Part shown: piece after piece, positions 10,263-20,225 of the stretch
Numbering within the stretch: the stretch's first letter is position 1
Layout: every line of letters begins with the position of its first letter
NCBI GenBank assembly: GCA_039519185.1
Contig: CM076846.1
Span: forward strand, 126,794,182-126,858,181
Origin: Astragalus membranaceus
Lineage: Eukaryota > Streptophyta > Magnoliopsida > Fabales > Fabaceae
Reading direction: 5' to 3'
Length of the DNA: 64,000 bases
Translations under genes and position numbers: made by a program
Notes under the pieces: generated by a model
Databases searched by the model: none
The model's input: only the letters and a program-made list of their open reading frames with translations
What the model was told of the DNA's origin: nothing

Positions 10263-12166
10263 TTGCTTGCTAACCCTGACTTGAGTCTGCCGCTTGCTCT
10301 GGAGGGTGCAGGGGCTGCCCTGGTGGACTTCTTCTTGGTGGGCGGCTGTGGCTTTTTCTTTTCTGCTGCTACAGCGCTAGGCGCTGTAGCCTCACTGAGG
10401 TGCCATTGCTTCCTTGGAAGCTGCCATCTCAACAAGCTTCTTTACTCTTCCAGCTCTGCATTAATTTCAGGATGCTCCTCCTCAGATGCAGCTGCCTTAG
10501 CAGACTGGCATTTAGGTGCTGTAGCATCAGCCGCTACAGCCTTAACCTGCACTTCCTCAGCTTCTTCTGCCTGCACATCTGCCAGCTTGGCACCGGGGTT
10601 TTTTCTTGCCGCATGGTATGTGAGAACCCTTTTCTGAGTTGCAGCTTCAGGATTGACTGCTTGTTGTTGTTGGGATTGTTTTGGTGGTTTCTCAACAGCT
10701 TGCTCTTTGTGTGGTGGTGATTGGGTTTCAGTCATTTCTGGCTGTGGTTCTTTTGATGGCTCGGGGATGGGTGATGGGATTTTGGGTGGGATTAGTTGTG
10801 TTTGAGGTGGTTCCATTGGTGGGGAGGGTGGCGTGGGTGATTTAGGTTGATGGTGGTGTTGAAGGTTTCGCTGGGGATTTGTGGGGTTTCTTTGGGCTAG
10901 GGGTAGGGTCACACTGTATTTCTTCCTCCTCTTCACTCTTAGTTTCTTCCTCAGTTCAATCTTCCTCAGTTCAATCTTCCTCCTCTTCTTCACTCACTAC
11001 TTCCCTCATTACTGTCTTCGTCTCTTCTTCATCCTCCTCACTAATCTCCTCCATCTCTCCAGAGTCCAAAATTTCTTCCTCCTCACTGCTCACCTTTTTC
11101 TTCTTTATAGCATGGCTTTGCTTTTGTTTCTTTGCTGGGCATCTAACTCTTTTCTTCTGCTCTTGCCTGCTCTCTTCTTCTTCCACTCTTTTACTTGGCT
11201 CTTCTTCAATTAGCCAATCAGGGAACTCTGGTGGCTGCACAGTGGATTTGCCCTTTGATATCTCAGCAAACATAGCTTTTTCCCACTCAAATTTTTCTTT
11301 TACAAACAGAGGGACTGCTGCTGGAGCGTCAAGCGCTGTAACAGCACAACATCACCTGATGCTGCAGCAGGCCTCTGCCTAGGCTCGAATGTTTAGGGGA
11401 AAGCTCCCAATGGTGACCTTCTGACCTTTTTTGCTTCTACCTCCACTTCTGCATTTATGCAAAGCTCAGTGATTACACAATGGAAGTAAATGTTACCTCC
11501 ACTTTTCACCCTACACTTCTCAATCTCCCTTGAGATGAGCTTCCCTACATCAATCTGCTCTCCTGCCATGATAGCATCAATCACAATCAGTCTTTCCTTC
11601 TCCACAAAAGTGGTGTGTGAAGTTGGAAGCAAATAGTGTTTGATGAAGTTACACCACATGCTGGCTTCATCACACAAACACGCCCTTTTCAGCTTGTACT
11701 CAGCACCAAATTTCTCCCATATGGATCCTTCTACACAGATCCTTTCTCTCACTCCCTCCATCTCAGCTTTTCGCCAAGATTTGACCTTGTTTTCCAGGGC
11801 CTTTCCATGGTAGCTCAGGCGGAACACATCATGTATGGATCTGACATCAAAATTAATGGTTTCACCCCTAACCAAAGAATAGGTTTGGGGTTTGCCATTC
11901 TTGGGCTCTGGAATACCTGCGTAAAAATCCCTTACCAAAGATACCACATACTGCTTGCGATGCTTGACGAAGTGCTCCCAACCCAACGCTGCAACAGTTG
12001 CTGTGAAAGCGTCAGTTGCTTTGTCAATCTTGAATCCTCGCTCAGCAATAAACTCCATGCTCTCGAACTTATTTGAATCAGCACTAGCCATAGCGATTTT
12101 TGATGATCCTTCTTCTGCGTTTGCTCTCTTTCCAGATGTCTTGAGGGCAACTTGCTTCTTGGTCAT
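10263..12166 (-). pseudogene. Extra 3' ORF of element C ('putative plant transposon protein' type)
   Basis: The first 257 codons (12166-11393) are open and begin MTKKQVALKTSGKRANAEE. They look like the accessory protein placed between pol and the 3' LTR in Athila/Tat-type elements, known only as a putative plant transposon protein domain; its function is not established. Beyond a stop at 11393 the same strand continues, with frame changes, as a strongly acidic Glu/Ser-rich stretch with basic Lys/Arg patches (11273-10971), then a Pro/Gln-rich and Ala-rich stretch (10993-10442). These look like a low-complexity C-terminal tail broken by frameshifts. Palindrome modules lie in the tail at 10368-10390, 10518-10540 and 11320-11368. 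Confidence 0.6.
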
Positions 12167-12631
12167 TTTTCTGGTTTTGAAAGCGCGTTTAAAAACTGAT
12201 GAAGGTTACAGGTTTTTGCTTTTTTTTCGTTGGGAAAGAAGGAAGAGAAGGTTGCGAATAGAGAGTGAAACGGTGAAGTGATGGTGGTTTTAATTTATTA
12301 GAAAGAGAGAAAGTGTATGGGGAGTTGAGATGGAAAAAAGTAATGGATGTGACCGTTGCAAGTGTCATGATGGAGAGAGAGGGCTTGACATGACTGAACT
12401 GTGCACAGAGCAGTTGAGATAAGACTGCTAAGTGCCACATCACACTTGCACTTTTTCAGAGTTTGACTTTTTCCACTTATACCACGCAGCAACCGCTATA
12501 GCACTATAGACACAACAGCCGCTATAGCGCCAACTACTACCACAACAACTTCAGAATATATCTTCCCACCTCCACAGGTTCACACCTACACACAATAAAA
12601 ATCAAAACACAAAAATGGGTTAATTCAAAAC

Positions 12632-12649
12632 CTTGGGTTTCCTCCCAAG
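12632..12649 (-). other. Post-pol hairpin of element C
   Basis: Minus strand CTTGGG-AGGAAA-CCCAAG, 6-bp perfect stem, about 40 bases beyond the integrase stop. It is the counterpart of 1732-1749 in element A, with one compensated base-pair change and a one-base loop difference. Confidence 0.65.
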
Positions 12650-12690
12650 AGCGCCTGCTTTAAAAGTCTTCAGCCAGACTTCCTCTTTTG

Positions 12691-13834
12691 TTAGAGGTCT
12701 TTGAGTTCAATAGTGGTCTTGTCCCTGACCACATGTTCACCATGGTACTGCTTTACTCTTTGGCCATTCACCTTGAAGGTGGTGTTGGTTGCTTCATCAA
12801 ACAAGTCCACAGCACCATGTGGATACAATTTTACCAATCTGAATGGGCCTGACCATCTGGACTTGAGTTTCCCGGAAAACAGTCTGAGTCTTGAATTAAA
12901 TAACAGCACCTGTCCTCCTTCAACTAGTTCTCTTGTTTGCATCCTATGGTCATGCCAAGCCTTGGTCTTTTCTTTGTAAATGGCTGAATTTTCATAGGCA
13001 AAGTGGCTAATCTCTTCAAGCTCATTCAACTGTAGTAGCCTAGCTTCTCCTGCCTTGTCATGATCAAAGTTGAGCCTTTTGATAGCCCAATGAGCCTTAT
13101 GTTGCAATTCAATAGGCAGGTGACAAGCTTTGCCATACACAAGCCTGTAAGGTGACATTCCCAATGGAGCTTTGAAGGCTGTCCTGTAGGCCCATAAAGC
13201 ATCATCCAAGTGCAGTGACCATTCCTTCCTTGTAGGACCCACCATTTTTTCAAGCATCCTCTTGATTTCTCTATTTGACAATTCTGCTTGACCACTTGTT
13301 TGGGGGTGGTAAGCAGTAGCAACTTTATGCTTGACTCCATATTTAGCTGAGAGGGTCTCAACCAGCTTGTTGCAAAAATGAGAACCTTCATCACTGATGA
13401 TAGCTCTAGGAGTTCCAAACCTGGTGAAAATGTTCTTTTGGAGGAATTTGCTCACTGACTTAGCATCATTGTTAGGTAAAGCAACAGCCTCAACCCACTT
13501 TGATACATAGTCCACTTCCACTAGGATATACAGATTGCCATGAGAAGGAGGGAAAGGTTCAATGAAATTCATTCCCCCAAACATCAAAGAGTTCTATCTC
13601 TAAAATGTTGGTTAAAGGCATCTCATGTTTGTTGGAAATATTCCCTGTCCTTTGACACCTATCACACCTTTTGACCATATCTTGAGCATCATTGAACAAT
13701 GTAGGCCAATAGTACCCTGATTGCAGTACCTTTGTAGCTATTCTGGTTCCCCCAAAATGCCCACCACAAGGTGCAGCATGGCAATGCTGTAGCACTTGGT
13801 ATTGTTCCTCTTCTGCAAGGCACCTCCTCATCAA
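12691..13834 (-). pseudogene. Integrase of element C (frameshifted)
   Basis: The upstream frame (13834-13559) holds the N-terminal zinc-binding part: HCHAAPCGGHFG, then CDRCQRTGN. A frameshift near 13580 leads to the 298-codon frame 13587-12691, with the catalytic core: [10 protein letters not shown] (first Asp), [11 protein letters not shown] (second Asp) and a Gly-Gln-Ala-Glu block (catalytic Glu). The core is followed by the usual C-terminal [10 protein letters not shown] region. Integrase joins the DNA copy to host DNA in the nucleus. The catalytic residues are kept and the break lies between the zinc domain and the core. It ends in ELKDL, just before the hairpin. Confidence 0.85.
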
Positions 13835-14020
13835 TTGATCCTGACATTTCTTGTAAAGGAAAGGCTCATCCCAGTAATATTGCTTTACGGTGTGGAAGAA
13901 CCTCTTTTTCTACTGGTAATTCATGCTTGCAGGCACCACCTTGCTAACCAGAAAGTTCACAATGTCAGCAAACCAAGGTGCTGAAACATCAGACGTTATA
14001 GCGCTAACCGCTACAACGTT
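13835..14020 (-). other. Decayed linker between RNase H and integrase with palindrome units
   Basis: Multiple stops in all minus frames. Contains the palindrome module GTTATAGC (13995-14002) and GCTACAAC (14010-14017); a third unit with one mismatch continues in the same 15-bp register just outside, at 14025-14032. Confidence 0.5.
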
Positions 14021-15543
14021 TTATGATGCAACAGTTACTGCTAATAACTCCTCATCTGGGAAATATTCTTTGATTTCACCTTCTGTTGTACCTACATTTT
14101 CTCCTTCAATTCTAGACAAATGGTCAGCAACTTGGTTCTCCACCCCCTTTTTATCACGAATTTCCAAATTAAATTCTTGGAGGAGGAGAACCCATCTAAT
14201 TAGGCTTGGCTTTGCATCCTTTTTGAGATCAAATACTTGATGGCAGAGTGATCTGTAAAAACAATAACTTTTGTGCCCACCAAGTATCATCTAAACTTGT
14301 CAAATGCAAAGACAAAAGCCAACAGCTCTTTTTCTGTGACTGTATAATTCAATTGAGCTTCTATAAGTGTTTTGCTGGCATAATAAATTGAATGAAAAAC
14401 TTTATCATACCTTTGCCCCAATACAGCTCCAACAGCATAGTCACTGGCATCACACATGAACTCAAAAGGCTTACTCCAGCCAGGTGTTACAATGACTGGT
14501 GCAGTTACCAAAGTTGTCTTTAGTTTTTGGAAAGCCTCCAAACATGCTTCATCAAAGATAAAAAATGTGTCATGCTGTAGCAGCTGACACAGAGGCTTTG
14601 AGATTTTTGAAAAATCTTTGATGAACCTCCTATAAAATCCAGCATGCCCAAGAAAGCTTTTGACACCCTTGACACTTGTAGGAGGAGGTAGCTTCTCAAT
14701 GACTTCAATCTTTGCTCTATCCACTTCCAATCCCTTCTTGGAGATTCTGTGCCCCAAAACAATACCCTCATGCACCATGAAGTGACATTTCTCCCAATTG
14801 AGCACTAGGTTTGTTTCTTCACATCTAATCAAAATTTCCTCCAAATTGGCCAAACATAGATGAAATGTCTCCCCAAATACAGAGAAATCATCCATGAAAA
14901 CTTCCATGGATTTTTCAATAAATTCTGAGAAGATTGCCATCATACATCTCTGGAAGGTGGCAGGGGCATTGCACAGTCCAAATGGCATTCTTCTAAAAGC
15001 AAATGTGCCATATGGACATGTGAATGTTGTCTTTTGCTGATCTTCAGGGACTATTGCTATTTGATTATAGCCAGAATAGCCATCTAAGAAGCAATAGAAT
15101 TCCTTCCCTACTAGCCTATCCAGCATCTGGTCAATGAAAAGTAAAGGGAAGTGATCATTCTTTGTAGCTTTATTGAGTCTCCTGTAATCCATGCAAATCC
15201 TCCAATCTGTAACTGTTCTTGTTTGGATCAGTTCATTCTTTTCATTGGTTATCACTGTTACACCTCCTTTCTTTGGAACACACTGCACATGACTTACCCA
15301 TTCACTATCTGAGATAGGGTAAACAATGCCTGCATCCAGCCACTTGATAATTTCTTTCTTCACCACCTCTTTCATGATGGGATTGAGTTTTCTCTGCCCT
15401 TCAATACTGTTCTTGGAGTTTTCTTCCAACACAATTCTATGCATGCAGATGGTTGGGCTAATTCCTTGAATGTCTGACATTTGCCACCCAATTGCTCTTT
15501 TATGCCTTTTTAGAGTGCAAATAAGATCATGCTCTTGCTCCAC
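14021..15543 (-). pseudogene. Reverse transcriptase-RNase H of element C
   Basis: The open frame 15543-14287 carries the RT fold: DWRICMDYRRLNKAT, the catalytic FMDD (about 14888), GLCNAPATFQRCM, and HRISKKGLEVDRAKIE. RNase H begins at FEFMCDASDYAVGAVLGQ and continues to [16 protein letters not shown], where a stop occurs. The rest of RNase H ([15 protein letters not shown]) follows at 14290-14021, first in a shifted frame. It copies the element RNA into DNA inside the particle. Key catalytic motifs look intact, but the stop and frameshift make it non-functional as it stands. Confidence 0.9.
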
Positions 15544-15582
15544 TAAGAGGTCAGAAGCTATGATGACAAGTAAAGTGTTGTC

Positions 15583-16690
15583 TTACCCCAAATAGGCATA
15601 TTTCAGGTGGTTAGGTAACTCTTTCAATTCTAGGGTAGGTGGTTGCTCAATGGAAGGAACATTTTTCCTTAAATTTGAGTTTTCTTGCTCAAGTGACTCA
15701 TATCTTCTGGCCCAAACTTCCTTCACAGTCAATTCTGCTTGTTTTGCTCCTTCTGCATCAGGTTCATGTTTCTCATTGTTGTCCAGAATCTTTCCCAAGT
15801 GGTCATAGTTTTTATGAAAATGTTTCTGAACCACTTGGTCAAGAGAGACCACAAATGAGCATTCTTCTGTGTTAGATTCAGGAAACTTCAAAGCATTGAT
15901 AACATTAAACTTGACTTCTTGGTCATTGACCCTCATGGTCAATTCTCCTTTTTTCACATCTATCAATGTCTTCCCCGTAGCTAGGAATGGCCTTCCCAAG
16001 ATGATAGGCACCTCCTTATCTGCATCAAAATCAAGAATTACAAAGTCCACAGGGAAAACAAATTTATCAACCTTGATTAGCACATCTTTCAGTATCCCTT
16101 CTGGATAGGCAAGAGTCCTATCGGCTAATTGAAGAGTAATAGAGGTAGGCCTGGCAGTTCCTACTCCTAGCTGTGTGTATATGGACTTGGGCAGTAGATT
16201 TATGCTCATGCTGCACTCCCCAGTCATGGCTACTGTTTCAAATTCCCCTAGTCTTCTTCTCTTGGTGAGCACATCCTTCATAAATTTAGCATAGTTTGGC
16301 ATTTGTTGGAGAGCTTCCACCAATGGAACATTGATATGCAATTGTTTAAGCACTTCCAGAAATTTGTTGAATTGCTTGTCTTTCTGTGCCTTCCTTAGCC
16401 TTTGAGGATATGGAGGATCAGGATATTCTGGAACAAGCTTTGATGATGGAGAAGGTGCTGTGTCAGAAGCTACAGCGTCTGATGCTGTAGCGTCTGAAGA
16501 ATTTTTTTCTTTCAGAGTTTTTATTTTTTTCTTTTTCTGAGATAGTTGATGGCCCTTGCAAATTTTTCCCACTTCTCAGAGATATAGCCTTGCAATGCTC
16601 CTTACCTGCTGCTTTAGAAGTTGAGGTTTCAGTGGTGGAAGGTAGTGATCCACTAGGCCTCTGAGTAAGAACATTAGCTATCTGCCCCAT
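15583..16690 (-). pseudogene. Gag C-terminal linker and aspartic protease of element C, active site deleted
   Basis: The 5' end (16690-16463) encodes GQIANVLTQRPSGSLPS and SLRSGK, then in a shifted frame the Pro-rich PDPPYPQRLRKAQKD block (frame 16572-15583). The retropepsin-like part follows: FETVAMTGECS is joined directly to MSINLLPKSIYTQLGV. In relatives about 40 residues, including the catalytic Asp-Leu-Gly, lie between these two segments, so the catalytic Asp is missing. The later parts (LQLADRTLAYPEG, VPIILGRPFLATG) are present. The protease would normally cut the Gag-Pol precursor. A palindrome module (16469-16491) is read in frame as part of the repeated ATASDAVAS linker. Confidence 0.75.
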
Positions 16691-16732
16691 TTGGATCTCC
16701 AGATTCTTGCACTACAAGAAAACTTGGACTTT

Positions 16733-17093
16733 TCGGCGGACCAAATCCGCCGGAAAATCCGCAAATCCGCCGAAAATATGAACTTTCCGGCGGATTTGTT
16801 GGGCTTTCCGGCGGATTTTTGGCGCCGGTAGACAGCTCGTGGCAAAAGATTTTCGGTGGATTATCCGCCGGAAATTTCCGGCGGATTTCGTGGCGCCGAA
16901 AAATCCGCCCGAAGTTTCCGGCGGATTATCCGCCGGAAAACCCCAAGGGAATTCGCATCTTTTTATCCGCCAGAAAGCCCACAAATCCGCCGGAAAGTTC
17001 CGGCGGGGTATCCGCCGGAAAGTCCACAAATCCGCCGGAACACTGTATGGTTTATCCGCCGGAAAATCCACAAATCCGCCGGAAAAACCGTTT
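16733..17093. repeat. Left subterminal TCCGCCGGAAA array of CACTA-1
   Basis: About twenty copies of the core TCCGCCGGAAA in both orientations, spaced 10-40 bp. The several open frames across it are a by-product of the repeats. Confidence 0.85.
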
Positions 17094-17337
17094 TTTTTTT
17101 AAATTTAATTATTTTTAAAAAATAAATATTATTTTTTAAAAATCATTTTATTTAAAAAAATAATATTATTTTATTAAAAACTTTAATTGATTATTTTATC
17201 TAAAAATTTGATAATTGATAAAAAAATAAAAATTAGAAAGGAAAATTAATGATTAATTAAAATAAATATCCATACAACAAAAAAAATATCCATACAATAA
17301 AAAAAATATCCATACAACAAAATAAAATAATCTAAAG

Positions 17338-17497
17338 CTACTGGGGTGGCTGCTGGTCTAAGTCATCACCATGATAGTAGGTATCAGATGTAAGAAAAGC
17401 ATTAAGCGAATCCATAATATTAAGATCGATGTTGGGCCGTTGGGGTGACTGCTGCTGGGGCTGCTGGTATGGATGCTGGGGTGACTGGTATTGACCG
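17338..17497 (-). pseudogene. C-terminal remnant of a CACTA protein
   Basis: The minus strand reads a Gln/Pro/His-rich segment, then NIDLNIMDSLNAFLTSD, then an acidic DDLDQQPPQ end with a TAG stop at 17340-17338. The composition is typical of the tail of plant CACTA transposon proteins. Everything upstream has been lost. Confidence 0.45.
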
Positions 17498-17507
17498 TTA
17501 ATTAGTG

Positions 17508-17760
17508 TCGACACTAATCACCATTGACTATTCAATAATCATGCTGCACTATTCACTATTTCGTGTCGGCAAGATCTTCACCGTTAATTTAGTGTCAGCA
17601 ACATCTATTATTCAACAATCACGCTGCACTATTCACTATTTAGTGTCGGCAAGATCTTGACCGTTAATTTAGTGTCGGCAAGATCTTGACCGTTAATTAG
17701 TGTCGACACTAATCACCATTGACTATTCAATAATCACGCTGCATTATTCACTATCCGTTA
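17508..17760. repeat. Degenerate tandem repeats in CACTA-1
   Basis: Alternating blocks GACCGTTAATTAGTGTC, CACTATTTAGTGTCGGC and CACCATTGACTATTCAATAA recur three to four times. Confidence 0.7.
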
Positions 17761-17904
17761 ATTAGTTTCGACGTTAATTCCGGTTGAACCCCCGATTCAA
17801 CCGGTTGAACCCAAGAACCCCTGAACCGCTACCTCTTCCGGTTCAATGTCCGGTCCAATTTTGATTACCTTGCTCTAAATAGAAAGTTTGAGGAACTCCA
17901 AGGA

Positions 17905-18000
17905 CCTCTTGTTAAGTTGGAGGATGATACGGAGCGTTTGATGTGTGTAAATGTCTACACTCATCAAACGCTCCGTATCATCCCCTAACTTAACAAGAGG
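17905..18000. other. Foldback 1 in CACTA-1 (miRNA-precursor-like)
   Basis: Two 39-base arms (17905-17943 and 17962-18000) pair with two mismatches around an 18-base loop whose own ends also pair (GTGTA/TACAC). Size and pairing resemble a plant microRNA precursor or a young inverted duplication. Expression is unknown. Confidence 0.6.
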
Positions 18001-18077
18001 GGAATTCGCAGCGGAGGTTCATGACAATGTTACTTTTAACGAAAAAGATGAAGGGGATGTTAATGACAAGGTGGAAG

Positions 18078-18175
18078 ATTCTTTACAAAGAAATGGAGAC
18101 ATACGCCACTCACTTGGAGCCGCTGCCGCCAATGCTCAAGAGAGTGGCGTATGTCTCTGTTTCTTTGAAGAGAAT
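18078..18175. other. Foldback 2 in CACTA-1 (miRNA-precursor-like)
   Basis: Arms 18078-18120 and 18134-18175 pair almost throughout, with a perfect core GAGACATACGCCACTC, around a 13-base loop. It lies 77 bases after foldback 1. Confidence 0.6.
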
Positions 18176-18256
18176 GAGAGTATCGGTAGAGGTGTGAAGA
18201 AAAAGAAGCGGAGAAGAGATTTATATAGAGGAAACGAAAATCAATGGTCAAAAGGT

Positions 18257-18627
18257 GAATCCGCCGGAAATTACATTTCCGGCGGATTTAGGGTGTTTCC
18301 GGCGGATATTTGAAATTCAAAATTGGCGCTTTCAGGATTTTCCGGCGGACTTTATGGACTTTCCGGTGGATTTATCCACCGCAACTGTTTCCGGCGGATT
18401 GAGAGGCATTTCCGGCGGATTTGGATTTTTTTTCAAAAGAAAAAATCTTCGTAAACCAGATCCGCCGAAAATACCTCGAAAATCCGCCGGAAATGTTTGC
18501 GGCGGATAAATCCGCCGGAAAGTTCCTATTTCCGCCGGTAACTTTGCGACGGATACAATCCGCCGGTAACCCCTAGAATCCGCCGAAAAGTTTTCGGCGG
18601 ATACAAATCCGCTGGAAAGTCCTGGCC
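18257..18627. repeat. Right subterminal TCCGCCGGAAA array of CACTA-1
   Basis: Same core as the left array, with repeats in both orientations and some diverged units (TCCGCCGAAAA, TCCGCTGGAAA). Confidence 0.85.
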
Positions 18628-18655
18628 GGTAAAACTGATTATTCTTGTAGTGTTG

Positions 18656-20104
18656 ATAGAGGCTTCATGAGTTTGCAAAGTTGTTTTACAATCACTCATG
18701 AAGCTTTTCAACAGATTTTCCATGGAGCTATCCATAGCTGGGGCATTTTGCCTTTGATAATTCTAAGCAGGGAATCCTGGTGGTATAACAGGAGCATTGG
18801 AATTTGTTGCTGCAGCATTGTTACCTCCCCATCTGAAATTGGGGTGATTCTTCCAACCAGGATTGTAAGTATTTGAATAGGGATTATTATTCTTGTTGAA
18901 TCCCACATAATTCACAGACACAAGATTGCCTGGACATTCTTCATATAGATGCTCTCCTCCATAATAGACACAGCTAGTTGAGCCTGGAGGAGCTTGCTCA
19001 ATGGCTGCTACAGTTGGTTCAGCTGATGCTGTAGCGACAGCTGCTGTAGCATTGGAAGTATGAGTACTCATTTTTTTATCATATTGGTGAGGGAAGCTAC
19101 CTGTGCTGACAGAGCTGAAACTTCACTGATTTCATGAACACCAGCTACCTTTTTCTGTGGAGTTAGCCTTTCTGTTGGCCATTGGTAGCTATTGATTGCA
19201 ATGTTGTCTATCAATTCACAGGCTTCACTGTAGGAGGTCTTCAATAATACACCCCCAGAAGAGGCATCAAGCTTGAGTCTGGTATGTGGATCCAATCCAT
19301 TATAGAAGGTTTCCATCGGAATGATCACTGGTATACCATGATGGGGACATTTCCTTAACAGTTCTTTCCATCTCTCCCAAGCTTCAAACAGTGATTCAGA
19401 TTCTTTTTGTTTGAATGCAGTAACTTCATTCCTCATCCTTGCATTTTTACTAGGTGGAAAATATTTTGCCAAGAATTTGTCAGTCATTTCATTCCAAGTG
19501 TGAATGGAGTTAGGCTCTAGAGAAGTTAACCAGGCCTTAGCTCTATCCTTCAAGGAATAAGGAAAAAGTTTTAGCTTAAATGCATCATCACTAATTCCTG
19601 GAATGATGAAGTTACTTCATACCTCCAAAAATTGTTTTAAGTGTAAGTAGTGGTCCTCTTGGGGAGAACCGCCAAACTGACCTACTGTTTGGAGCATCTA
19701 GAACATCATGGGTTTGAATTCAAAATGAGCTGTTTGCAGAACAGGCCTTGCTATGCTTGTCTCCATGGCTTGGGGATCAAACACAGCATAGTCCCTCATA
19801 GGTCTGTCCCTGTCATTGACCATGTCTACAGGACCTTGATTAATGAATTGTTGCCTGTACCAGTCTTCTTCTTTATGTAATGTAGGAGTGGGTGGCCCTC
19901 TACCTCGACCACCTAGGTCTTATCTACCTCTCGCAGAATTAGTTCTACCACCATGAGTGGTTCCTCTGCCAGAACTTGACCTACCACTGTGTTCAGAAAG
20001 AGCTGGTCTCAGTTGTTGCAATCTTTGAAGTTGTCTCAGTCTCCTAAATCTTCTTTCTGGTTCTGGATCCAACTCAAATTCTGGTGGTTGGGACCTGGGC
20101 ATGC
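18656..20104 (-). pseudogene. Gag of element C (several stops; N-terminal and central part)
   Basis: Starts MPRSQPPEFELDPEPE at 20102; an Arg/Gly-rich region follows and a stop occurs at about 19920. The gag domain proper lies at 19553-19068, with LKDRAKAWLTSLEP, FLAKYFPPSKNARM, ESLFEAWERWKELL and TFYNGLDPHTRLKLD, closely similar to gag of element A. A frame change leads to 19071-18763 with a zinc knuckle whose second Cys is Tyr (CVYYGGEHLYEEC), then NPGWKNHPNFRW. The remainder continues across the CACTA-1 insertion to 16709. Palindrome modules lie at 19028-19050 and 20105-20127. Confidence 0.8.
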
Positions 20105-20201
20105 GCTATAGCACCTAATGCTGTAACACCAAGAAACAACACACCAGCGTAAAATCTTCACTAATATTGCTAAAAACTTAAACAATAAAACTTAAATGCA
20201 A

Positions 20202-20220
20202 TCCTCGGCAACGCCGCCAA
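20202..20220 (-). other. Primer binding site of element C
   Basis: The minus strand reads TTGGCGGCGTTGCCGAGGA just inside the 5' LTR end. It differs by two bases from the tRNA-Asp-complementary site TGGCGCCGTTGCCGGGGA common in this lineage, so it is a slightly decayed minus-strand primer site. Confidence 0.75.
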
Positions 20221-20225
20221 AAACT

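Larger units (their letters stand above)
16710..18652. mobile_element. Non-autonomous CACTA (En/Spm) element CACTA-1
   Basis: Begins CACTACAAGAA at 16710 and ends with its inverse TTCTTGTAGTG at 18652, flanked by the 3-bp target duplication TTG (16707-16709, 18653-18655). Removing it rejoins the element C gag frame. Both ends hold dense arrays of TCCGCCGGAAA and its inverse (about 16733-17093 and 18257-18627), the expected subterminal transposase-binding repeats. Inside are a transposase C-terminal remnant (17338-17497), a tandem-repeat region (17508-17760) and two foldbacks (17905-18000, 18078-18175). No full transposase is present. Confidence 0.95.

Noticed and set aside
10879..11382. Ser-rich plus-strand frame of 167 codons
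   Set aside because: It is the reverse of the Glu-rich minus-strand tail of the element C accessory ORF.
13770..14581. GCTGTAGC at 13786 and 14574 as further palindrome modules
   Set aside because: Both are single, lie in conserved integrase or RT coding sequence and have no partner in the 15-bp register, so they may be chance.
16712..17125. Overlapping frames rich in Pro/Arg/Ser at the CACTA-1 left end
   Set aside because: They come from the TCCGCCGGAAA repeats and occur in three frames and both strands.
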